The notes under the pieces are model-generated. The model did not search any database. It worked only from the letters and a program-made list of their open reading frames with translations, and had not been told where the DNA came from. Positions 1 to 5,200 of a stretch of DNA of 5,200 bases are shown piece by piece (position 1 is the stretch's first letter; the number at the start of each line of letters is the position of its first letter). The stretch spans positions 1 through 5,200 of the forward strand of contig USAR01000126.1 in NCBI GenBank assembly GCA_900552605.1. Reading direction: 5' to 3'. Both the position numbers and the translations under genes were made by a program. The DNA is from an uncultured Oscillospiraceae bacterium (GTDB taxonomy: Bacteria > Bacillota > Clostridia > Oscillospirales > Acutalibacteraceae).

Positions 1-1278
1 CAATACACCGGCGGCATTATGGGATATTGCGAAAAGTGCGATTATTCCTCGGTAGCGTCATACGGTTCGCTGTTTACAAACGGCATTGCGGCTACAATGG
101 ATAGCTATTGCGGAGGTATTGTCGGTCTTTCGCAAAGCGGCGGCGTTTTCAAGAACACACATTTTGCGGGCGGAATTATAAGTGAAAAGCACGCAAATGT
201 TTATATGGGCGGCTTCGCAGGCACTGTAAAGGGTGAGGTAAGCAGATTCTTGTGCACCGGCACTGTTATGCCGTCGGAAATTATATCGCATATTTTCATC
301 GGCGGCGTTGCAGGTGATGACGCATCTGCAAAGGTCGGCAGCGCTTATTATGCAGATTATTCAATTAAAGAAGAACTTACAGGCAGATTCGGCACGGCGC
401 TGACTGCCGAAAAGCTTAATGAAAAACAATCGTTTTCAGGCTTTGATTTTACAAATACATGGAGAATGGGCAAGGTATCGCCGGAGCTTTCCTCTCTTCC
501 AAAGGCGCCGGCAAACGACCCTATTGCCGTGCTTACGGGAATTGAAATTACCAAAAAGCCAAAGAAGCTTAAATATACTCAAGGCGATCAGGCGCTCGAT
601 TTAACAGGACTTGAGGTTTCGGCTGTTTACAGCGGAAAGAAGGTTAAGCTTTCTCAAAGCGATTACAGTGTCGGCGGATATAACTATGTTTTGGTTGGCA
701 AGCAAACTATAACAGTAAGCTATAAAGGCTTTATGGCAAGCTTTCAAATTGAGGTTGCAAAGCTTGATAAAGCAATCATTCCGTCTGTCGTTATTTCAGA
801 TCACTCATATCAAAAGGGCAATTCGAACGGAAAACCGGGCAGCAAGAAAGAGAGCGACGGAACAAAATCGGTTGACTCAAGCTCCGTAAGCACATCAAGC
901 GTCACTGCTCCTTCCGGAAGCATTACAGCAGGAAAGGGCGGAAATACTGTCATTGATACTTTAGATGGCGATACCGAAAGCGACTCCTCCAAGGTTGTAT
1001 CCTCTGATGTCGACAGCAGAGGCAAGAAAAAGGCGCTGCCCGCTGTTATAATCGGCGCCGTTGTTGTTTTGGCACTTGCGGCAGCGGTTATTATAGCTTT
1101 TGTAATTACACGTTTGAACAGCGGTAAGAATAAAAGCGCAACAAGCGAGAACGGCACGGCTGACAGCCATATAGCCGATTGTGAAAATGCAGGCGACGCG
1201 ACTGTTAACGACAGTGCGTCAGACGACGACAATGCCGATGATGTTGTCTCAGACGACGGCGCGGATACCGATAAATGA
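1..1278 (+). CDS. Membrane-anchored surface protein with GLUG-like repeats and Ig-like domain (5' partial)
   Basis: The frame is open from base 1, so the true start is upstream; the ATG at 19 is internal to a repeat. Numbering from the first codon in the window (425 residues seen), residues 1-120 carry imperfect glycine-rich repeats with GGIMG, GGIVG (38-42), GGFAG (70-74) and GGVAG (101-105), the pattern of GLUG-type repeats in secreted bacterial proteins. Residues about 176-254 resemble a bacterial Ig-like domain of group 3/4, beginning TGIEI, with a conserved GxYxVxVGKQTITVSYKG-like end. A Ser/Thr/Lys/Gly-rich stalk (about 260-340) leads to one hydrophobic helix (about 346-371) and a roughly 54-residue tail ending in Asp-rich blocks. 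No LPXTG motif is seen, so anchoring is probably by the helix, with the bulk outside the cell. The ligand or partner is unknown. There are four Cys in the ectodomain, including CxxC at 10-13. It has no evident link to the operon downstream, which has its own promoter. Confidence 0.8.
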   Translation, partial: QYTGGIMGYCEKCDYSSVASYGSLFTNGIAATMDSYCGGIVGLSQSGGVFKNTHFAGGIISEKHANVYMGGFAGTVKGEVSRFLCTGTVMPSEIISHIFIGGVAGDDASAKVGSAYYADYSIKEELTGRFGTALTAEKLNEKQSFSGFDFTNTWRMGKVSPELSSLPKAPANDPIAVLTGIEITKKPKKLKYTQGDQALDLTGLEVSAVYSGKKVKLSQSDYSVGGYNYVLVGKQTITVSYKGFMASFQIEVAKLDKAIIPSVVISDHSYQKGNSNGKPGSKKESDGTKSVDSSSVSTSSVTAPSGSITAGKGGNTVIDTLDGDTESDSSKVVSSDVDSRGKKKALPAVIIGAVVVLALAAAVIIAFVITRLNSGKNKSATSENGTADSHIADCENAGDATVNDSASDDDNADDVVSDDGADTDK

Positions 1279-1309
1279 CATTTTGTGTTTTTAAAATTGT
1301 ATATTCCTG

Positions 1310-1338
1310 TTGAAAAACAGATAAAACAGTGGTATAAT
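1310..1338 (+). promoter_or_regulatory. Sigma-A (sigma-70 type) promoter with extended -10
   Basis: The -35 element TTGAAA (1310-1315) is separated by exactly 17 bases from a perfect -10 TATAAT (1333-1338). The -10 is preceded by TG one base upstream (1330-1331), giving an extended -10. The DNA just upstream of the -35 is rich in T and A, which could act as an UP-like element. Transcription should start near 1345-1347, leaving a leader of about 50 bases before the exporter permease. This is a near-consensus, probably constitutive promoter; no operator repeat is obvious over it. Confidence 0.85.
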
Positions 1339-1353
1339 CATTTGGTAACTGTG

Positions 1354-1370
1354 CACGGGCGAGCGCCGTG
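1354..1370 (+). other. Leader hairpin upstream of exporter permease
   Basis: CAC (1354-1356) pairs with GTG (1368-1370) and GGC (1358-1360) with GCC (1365-1367), leaving one bulged G at 1357 and a GAGC loop. An alternative fold pairs CACGG with CCGTG. The hairpin sits within the predicted 5' leader, about 12 bases before the ribosome binding site. No U-tract follows, so it is not a terminator. It may stabilise the mRNA 5' end or have no function. Confidence 0.4.
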
Positions 1371-1382
1371 ATTAGGCTGACG

Positions 1383-1388
1383 AAAGGA
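1383..1388 (+). promoter_or_regulatory. Ribosome binding site of permease (supports TTG start)
   Basis: AAAGGA lies 8 bases before the TTG at 1397 and 14 bases before the ATG at 1403. The 8-base spacing is optimal, and 14 is long. This favours a TTG start over the in-frame ATG two codons later. Confidence 0.65.
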
Positions 1389-1396
1389 TATAGCAT

Positions 1397-2194
1397 TTGC
1401 TTATGAGAAAAATATATAATAACTTTTTAAAGTATAGATTTTTGTTGATGGAGCTTATTAAAAAGGGCATTAAGCTGCGCTATCGCAGGTCGTACCTCGG
1501 AATTGTGTGGACTCTTTTGGAGCCGCTTTTAATGATGATCGTGCTGACTTTCGTTTTCGGCTCGCTGCTCGGCAGAAGCGGCACCGGTATTTCTTACCCT
1601 GTTTATATTCTCTGCGGACGGTTGATGTTTTCGTTCTTTTCATCATCAACACGTTCAACTTTGCGTTCGATCAGAGCAAATGCAGGTATGATAAAAAAGG
1701 TTTATGTGCCGAAATACCTTTATCCGCTTTCGGAAGTGCTATATAACTATATTATATTTTTAATTTCACTAATAGTTCTTGTCGCGGTCTCATGCGTTTT
1801 GGGAGTTTATCCGAAGTTCAGCTGGCTGTTGGCGATAGTTCCGCTTTTGCAGCTGCTTGTGTTCTCGTTCGGCGTCGGTATGTTGCTTGCAACGATAGGC
1901 GTGTTTTTCCGTGATATGGAATACCTTTGGTCGGTTGCCATAACGCTTATTATGTATATGAGCGCTATATTCTATTTCCCCGATCAGCTTTTCGGCAGCA
2001 CTACAGATTGGAAGTACAAGCTTATTGAATACAATCCGCTTTATTGCATAATCGCGAATTTCAGAAACTGCGTGTTCGGAATGAAGTTTAACGTTAATAT
2101 GTTCCTTTTTTCAAGTGTGGTTTCGGTTGTCTGTGTTATATTGGGCGTTTACGTTTTCGTTAAAAAGCAAAACAAATTTATTCTTGAAATATAG
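1397..2194 (+). CDS. ABC-2 type polysaccharide/teichoic-acid exporter, permease subunit (TagG/Wzm family)
   Basis: This is the membrane subunit of an ABC exporter that would move a lipid-linked glycan or teichoic-acid polymer from the inner to the outer face of the cytoplasmic membrane. At 265 residues it has the usual family length. The N-terminal amphipathic stretch with basic KLRYRRSYLG (residues 27-36) leading into a first helix with an LEP turn is typical of the TagG/RfbA/Wzm branch of ABC2_membrane proteins. So are KKVYVPK before the third helix (100-106), FFRDMEYL (170-177) and YNPLY (212-216). About six hydrophobic segments are visible, near 35-57, 67-84, 113-136, 142-168, 176-195 and 236-256. 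The start is taken as TTG at 1397 on ribosome-binding-site spacing; ATG at 1403 would remove two residues. It is first in the operon, and its ATPase partner follows 48 bases after the stop. The exported substrate cannot be read from the sequence; the downstream phosphonate enzymes hint at a phosphonate-bearing polymer. Confidence 0.9.
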   Translation: MLMRKIYNNFLKYRFLLMELIKKGIKLRYRRSYLGIVWTLLEPLLMMIVLTFVFGSLLGRSGTGISYPVYILCGRLMFSFFSSSTRSTLRSIRANAGMIKKVYVPKYLYPLSEVLYNYIIFLISLIVLVAVSCVLGVYPKFSWLLAIVPLLQLLVFSFGVGMLLATIGVFFRDMEYLWSVAITLIMYMSAIFYFPDQLFGSTTDWKYKLIEYNPLYCIIANFRNCVFGMKFNVNMFLFSSVVSVVCVILGVYVFVKKQNKFILEI

Positions 2195-2198
2195 CCTA

Positions 2199-2222
2199 TG
2201 TCGGATTATATTCTCGCCGACA
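2199..2222 (+). other. Intercistronic hairpin between permease and ATPase
   Basis: TGTCGG (2199-2204) is a perfect reverse complement of CCGACA (2217-2222), with a 12-base AT-rich loop. It fills most of the gap between the permease stop and the ATPase ribosome binding site. There is no following U-run, so it is not a terminator. It could affect mRNA processing or stability, and it argues that the ATG at 2198 lies in non-coding spacer. Confidence 0.35.
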
Positions 2223-2227
2223 AAAGT

Positions 2228-2234
2228 AAAGGGG
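2228..2234 (+). promoter_or_regulatory. Ribosome binding site of ATPase (decides start at 2243)
   Basis: AAAGGGG lies 8 bases before the ATG at 2243. No comparable purine-rich site precedes the upstream in-frame ATG at 2198. Confidence 0.75.
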
Positions 2235-2242
2235 AAAAACGA

Positions 2243-2989
2243 ATGGCAAAAACAATTCTCGAGGTTAAGAACGTCAGTATGAAGTTTAACCTCAGCAAAG
2301 AAAAGGTTGATACACTTAAGGATTATATTATAAAGCTTTTAAAACGACAGATTCATTACGATGAGTTTTGGGCGCTGCGCAACGTTTCATTTAAGCTTGA
2401 AAAGGGCGACCGCCTTGGTATATTGGGACTTAACGGTGCGGGGAAAAGTACACTTTTAAAGGTTATTGCAGGTGTTTACGACCCAACCGGCGGCTCTGTT
2501 AAAAGATACGGCAAAATCGCGCCGCTTCTTGAGCTCGGTGCCGGCTTCGACCCGCAGTATACCGGGCAGGAAAATATTTTCCTTTACGGCTCGGTTTTAG
2601 GCTTTTCGCGCTCGTTTTTGGAAGAAAAGTATGACGAAATAGTCGAGTTTTCTGAGCTGCAAAAATTTATTGACGTGCCTCTTAAAAACTATTCATCGGG
2701 TATGAAATCGCGTTTAGGCTTTGCAATTGCAACAATCGTGAGTCCCGAGATACTTATCCTCGATGAGGTTCTCTCGGTTGGCGACGCAAAGTTCAGAATT
2801 AAAAGCGAAAAGAAAATTATGAGTATGTTCGAAAAGGGCGCAACTGTGCTGTTTGTTTCGCACTCCGTGGCTCAGGTAGAGCGTCTTTGCAACAAGGCTA
2901 TTATTCTCGATCACGGTCGTGTTATCGCAAGCGGAAACGTTGAGGAGGTTGCAAAGCAATACCGTGAAATAACGGGAGAAACAAACTGA
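2243..2989 (+). CDS. ABC exporter ATP-binding subunit (TagH/Wzt family, short form)
   Basis: This cytoplasmic ATPase would power the permease encoded just upstream. With the start at 2243 it has 248 residues. ATG at 2198 would add 15 residues that lack family similarity and lack a ribosome binding site. All nucleotide-binding motifs are intact: Walker A GLNGAGKST (62-70), signature YSSGMKSRL (150-158), Walker B ILILDE (170-175) and the switch His in FVSHS (His207). The LELGAGFDPQYTGQEN motif (96-111) is characteristic of the polysaccharide/teichoic-acid exporter subfamily (TagH, RfbB, Wzt), which separates it from drug or nutrient ABC ATPases. The protein ends soon after the nucleotide-binding domain. 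It therefore lacks both the C-terminal glycan-binding domain of E. coli O9a Wzt and the large C-terminal extension of B. subtilis TagH, which suggests export is not gated by recognition of a terminal cap through this subunit. The gap to the next gene is 46 bases with no terminator. Confidence 0.92.
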   Translation: MAKTILEVKNVSMKFNLSKEKVDTLKDYIIKLLKRQIHYDEFWALRNVSFKLEKGDRLGILGLNGAGKSTLLKVIAGVYDPTGGSVKRYGKIAPLLELGAGFDPQYTGQENIFLYGSVLGFSRSFLEEKYDEIVEFSELQKFIDVPLKNYSSGMKSRLGFAIATIVSPEILILDEVLSVGDAKFRIKSEKKIMSMFEKGATVLFVSHSVAQVERLCNKAIILDHGRVIASGNVEEVAKQYREITGETN

Positions 2990-3004
2990 TTTTTAATGTT
3001 GCCG

Positions 3005-3021
3005 TTTTGGCAGTGCCGAAA
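3005..3021 (+). other. Small hairpin touching the decarboxylase ribosome binding site
   Basis: TTTTGGC (3005-3011) can pair with GCCGAAA (3015-3021) around an AGT loop, seven pairs including one G-T wobble. The 3' arm overlaps the first As of the Shine-Dalgarno AAAGGA (3019-3024), so it could mildly reduce translation of the decarboxylase. The fold is short and may be fortuitous. Confidence 0.3.
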
Positions 3022-3035
3022 GGAAAGTTAAATTT

Positions 3036-4160
3036 ATGAAAATCGAAAGTTTTATAGAGGGCATTAAAAAGCTTAATATTGATATGTTCACCGGTGTGCC
3101 GGACTCACAGCTTAAAGCACTTTGCGACTATTTAATGAAGACCTACGGTGTTTGTGATAAGCACATTGTTGCCGCAAACGAGGGCGCTGCGACAGCTCTT
3201 GCGGCAGGACACTATCTTGCCACGGGAAAGCCTGCGCTTGTTTATATGCAAAACAGCGGAATCGGTAATGCAGTAAACCCAATTTGCTCGCTGCTTAACG
3301 ACAAGGTTTATGCAATTCCCGCACTTTTTGTTGTGGGTTGGAGAGGTGAGCCCGGTGTACATGACGAGCCACAGCACGTTTTTCAGGGTGAGATAACTCT
3401 GAAGCTTTTGGAATGTCTTGATATTAAATACTGCGTTTTAACTTCCGACACAACGGAAGGCGATCTGCAAGCAGCAATAAACCAAGCTGCAGCCGAGTTT
3501 AAGGCAGGGAAATGTTTTGCTTTTGTTGTTAAAAAGGGCGCGCTTAAAAACGACAACAAAATGGTTTATGAAAATGACTGTAAAATGACACGTGAAGAGG
3601 TTGTAAACACAATAATTGAAAATTCACGTGAGGACGATATTTTCGTTTCCACCACAGGCAAGCTTTCGCGCGAGCTTTTTGAGGGCAGAGAAAGGCTGAA
3701 CGAGGGTCACAAACACGACTTTTTAACGGTTGGCTCAATGGGTCACAGCTCTATGATTGCACTTGCAATTGCAAAGGAGAAAACAAACCGCAGAGTATTT
3801 TGTCTTGACGGCGACGGCGCTGTGATTATGCATATGGGCAGTCTTGCTGTTCTTGGCGCAAACGCACCTGAAAATATGGTGCATGTTCTTATTAACAACG
3901 GCGCGCACGAGACAGTCGGCGGTGTTCCGACAGTCAGCAACAAGCTTGATTACAGCGGTATTGCAAAATCCTGCGGATATAAAAAGACATACCTTGCCGA
4001 AACTAAGGACGAGGTTATAGATTGCCTCAAGAATATTGAAAATGACGAAGGACCTGTTTTCTTTGAAATAAGAACAAATCTGTTCTCTCGTGCGGATCTC
4101 GGCAGACCTACAACAACACCGATTGAGAACAGAGATGCATTTATGGAGTTTTTGAAATAA
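3036..4160 (+). CDS. Phosphonopyruvate decarboxylase (thiamine diphosphate-dependent)
   Basis: It is predicted to decarboxylate 3-phosphonopyruvate to phosphonoacetaldehyde, the step that pulls the unfavourable PEP mutase reaction forward in almost all phosphonate biosynthesis. At 374 residues it is the usual length for the single-chain enzyme (Ppd/AepY). The N-terminal pyrimidine-binding half shows FTGVPDSQLK (18-27), the cofactor-activating Glu in AANEGAATALAAG (Glu49), YMQNSGIGNAVNP (70-82) and GWRGEPG (101-107), all typical of this family. The C-terminal half carries the diphosphate/Mg site GDGA (259-262), ending at NN (287-288), followed by GAHETVGG. AAAGGA at 3019-3024 stands 11 bases before the ATG. 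The main alternative is a fused sulfopyruvate decarboxylase (ComDE-like), which uses the same fold on a sulfonate; I consider it less likely given the GVPDS motif and the neighbouring reductase. The enzyme is soluble and cytoplasmic. Its substrate source, PEP mutase, is not in the window. Confidence 0.9.
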   Translation: MKIESFIEGIKKLNIDMFTGVPDSQLKALCDYLMKTYGVCDKHIVAANEGAATALAAGHYLATGKPALVYMQNSGIGNAVNPICSLLNDKVYAIPALFVVGWRGEPGVHDEPQHVFQGEITLKLLECLDIKYCVLTSDTTEGDLQAAINQAAAEFKAGKCFAFVVKKGALKNDNKMVYENDCKMTREEVVNTIIENSREDDIFVSTTGKLSRELFEGRERLNEGHKHDFLTVGSMGHSSMIALAIAKEKTNRRVFCLDGDGAVIMHMGSLAVLGANAPENMVHVLINNGAHETVGGVPTVSNKLDYSGIAKSCGYKKTYLAETKDEVIDCLKNIENDEGPVFFEIRTNLFSRADLGRPTTTPIENRDAFMEFLK

Positions 4161-4164
4161 GGAG
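4158..4164 (+). promoter_or_regulatory. Ribosome binding site overlapping the decarboxylase stop codon
   Basis: TAAGGAG contains the TAA stop of the decarboxylase and a near-perfect Shine-Dalgarno sequence placed 8 bases before the reductase ATG at 4173. The layout implies translational coupling of the two enzymes, consistent with consecutive reactions. Confidence 0.85.
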
Positions 4165-4172
4165 CAAGTGCG

Positions 4173-5200
4173 ATGAGCGGCACAAACCAGATTGTATACA
4201 GCGGATACGGTTCATATAAAAGCATTGAAAATGTGCTGAAAAGCGAGGGTGCAAAGCGTCCGTTGCTTGTTTGCGACAGCGCGTTCGAGTTTTTGTTTAT
4301 TAAGGATTACATTAGAAACCTTGATTTCGACTTTGTTTATTTCAGCGATTTTAAGCCCAATCCTTTGTATGAAGACGTTGAAAAGGGCGTTAGAATGTTC
4401 CGCGAAAACGGCTGCGATTTTATTGTGTCAATCGGCGGAGGCAGCGCAATCGATGTTGCAAAATGCATTAAGCTTTTTGCAAAGATGAATGATGATACAC
4501 TTCACTTAAAGCAGGAGTATAAGGACTCGGGAATAAAGCATATGGCAATTCCGACAACTGCCGGTACGGGCAGTGAATCAACAAGATTCGCCGTGTGCTA
4601 TTATGACGGCGCAAAGCAATCGGTCACGCATGAAAGCATAATTCCAAACTTTGCGGTGCTTGAACCGGAGTTTTTAAAAACGCTGCCGATGTACCAAAAA
4701 AAATCAACGCTTTTGGATGCACTTTGCCAAGGAATCGAGTCACTTTGGTCGGTGAACTCTACCGACGAAAGCACAGAGTATTCCGAAACTGCCGTTAAAA
4801 CAATTCTTGCAAATCTTTATAAATATTTAAGCGGTGACGAAAAAGCCACCGAGCGAATAAGTCTTGCCGCGAATCTTGCAGGCAGGGCAATCAATATAAC
4901 TCAGACTACCGCGGCGCACGCTATGAGCTATAAGATTACCTCGCTTTACGGCTTGGCTCACGGTCACGCTGTTGCAGTTTGTCTGCCGTTTGTGCTTTAC
5001 TATATGGCGGACAATACAGACAAGTGTATTGATAAACGCGGCACAGAGCATCTTGAAAAGGTTTTTAACAAGCTTTGCGAGCTGTTTTATGTTGATACGA
5101 TAAAAGAATGTGCAGATCGCTTTTTAGAGCTTTTAAACGAGCTGCAAATGGAATTTCCGAAGCTTAAGAGTCCTGAGGATTTAGATATACTTGTTCATTC
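4173..5200 (+). CDS. Iron-containing alcohol dehydrogenase family, probable phosphonoacetaldehyde reductase (3' partial)
   Basis: It is predicted to reduce phosphonoacetaldehyde to 2-hydroxyethylphosphonate with NAD(P)H in the cytoplasm, as PhpC-type enzymes do. The window ends after 342 codons with no stop; family members run to about 370-400 residues, so only the C-terminus is missing. Visible family motifs are the nucleotide-binding SIGGGSAIDVAK (86-97), PTTAGTGSE (127-135), DALCQGIESLWS (182-193) and AHAMSYKITSLYGLAHGH (248-265). By alignment to FucO-type enzymes the metal ligands are Asp182, His249 and His263. The fourth position, normally His four residues after the Asp, is Gln186, and the additional His after the third ligand is Tyr253. 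These replacements may be features of the phosphonate subfamily. The gene follows the decarboxylase by 12 bases with a shared stop/ribosome-binding-site layout, which supports the substrate assignment. Sulfoacetaldehyde reductase or a general alcohol dehydrogenase are alternatives. Confidence 0.82.
   Translation, partial: MSGTNQIVYSGYGSYKSIENVLKSEGAKRPLLVCDSAFEFLFIKDYIRNLDFDFVYFSDFKPNPLYEDVEKGVRMFRENGCDFIVSIGGGSAIDVAKCIKLFAKMNDDTLHLKQEYKDSGIKHMAIPTTAGTGSESTRFAVCYYDGAKQSVTHESIIPNFAVLEPEFLKTLPMYQKKSTLLDALCQGIESLWSVNSTDESTEYSETAVKTILANLYKYLSGDEKATERISLAANLAGRAINITQTTAAHAMSYKITSLYGLAHGHAVAVCLPFVLYYMADNTDKCIDKRGTEHLEKVFNKLCELFYVDTIKECADRFLELLNELQMEFPKLKSPEDLDILVH

Noticed and set aside
1..360. DNA-level tandem repeat or CRISPR-like array
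   Set aside because: The glycine-rich repetition is only at protein level; the DNA copies are too diverged for a repeat array.
810..1232. Minus-strand open frame of 140 codons
   Set aside because: It runs antisense through the Ser-rich stalk and transmembrane segment of the surface protein. Its hydrophobic, Ser-rich translation looks like the mirror of that low-complexity coding sequence, and no ribosome binding site supports it.
1279..1309. Possible terminator after the surface-protein gene
   Set aside because: T-rich runs are present, but no GC-rich stem precedes them, so no intrinsic terminator can be supported.
2198..2242. Upstream in-frame ATG of the ATPase gene, adding 15 residues
   Set aside because: It has no Shine-Dalgarno sequence, lies within a hairpin, and the extra residues precede the conserved family start; ATG at 2243 has AAAGGGG at 8 bases.
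3950..4225. Minus-strand open frame of 91 codons across the decarboxylase-reductase junction
   Set aside because: It is antisense to two well-supported coding regions and has no recognisable protein motif.
4249..4488. Plus-strand open frame of 79 codons
   Set aside because: It overlaps, in another frame, the nucleotide-binding region of the iron-containing alcohol dehydrogenase, which has clear family motifs throughout.
3036..5200. Sulfonate pathway (sulfopyruvate decarboxylase plus sulfoacetaldehyde reductase making isethionate)
   Set aside because: The enzymes share folds with the phosphonate pair, so this remains possible, but the decarboxylase length and GVPDS/QNSGIGNAVNP motifs and the linkage to a glycan exporter fit phosphonate synthesis better.

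Overview
The window looks like part of a chromosome from a Gram-positive anaerobe of the Clostridia type (for example an Oscillospiraceae/Ruminococcaceae-like gut bacterium). This is an inference from moderate GC content, strong AAAGGA/AAGGAG ribosome binding sites, a canonical extended -10 sigma-A promoter, and a GLUG-repeat/Ig-like surface protein of a sort common in gut Firmicutes. No species can be named from the sequence alone. All supported genes lie on the + strand, and the density is high (no gene-free stretch longer than about 120 bases).

Region 1 (1-1278) is the 3' part of a large cell-surface protein: glycine-rich GLUG-like repeats, one bacterial Ig-like domain, a Ser/Thr/Lys-rich stalk, one transmembrane helix and a short acidic tail. 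Its start lies upstream of the window. The 118-base gap that follows (1279-1396) holds a very good promoter (TTGAAA, 17-base spacer, TGGTATAAT) and a leader hairpin. It marks the beginning of a new transcription unit.

Region 2 (1397-5200) is a four-gene run in one direction: an ABC-2 polysaccharide/teichoic-acid exporter permease (TagG/Wzm type), its ATPase (TagH/Wzt type, short form), a phosphonopyruvate decarboxylase and an iron-dependent-alcohol-dehydrogenase-family protein, cut by the window end, that most resembles phosphonoacetaldehyde reductase. Each gene has its own Shine-Dalgarno sequence, gaps are short, and no terminator is visible between them.

Read together, the last two enzymes would convert phosphonopyruvate to phosphonoacetaldehyde and then to 2-hydroxyethylphosphonate, while the first two would export a finished glycan across the membrane. 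The simplest model is an operon that makes and exports a cell-surface polysaccharide or teichoic-acid-like polymer decorated with a C-P (phosphonate) headgroup. PEP mutase, the enzyme that makes phosphonopyruvate, and any nucleotidyltransferase or transferase needed to attach the headgroup are not in the window and should lie nearby, most likely downstream. This is the most interesting signal here.
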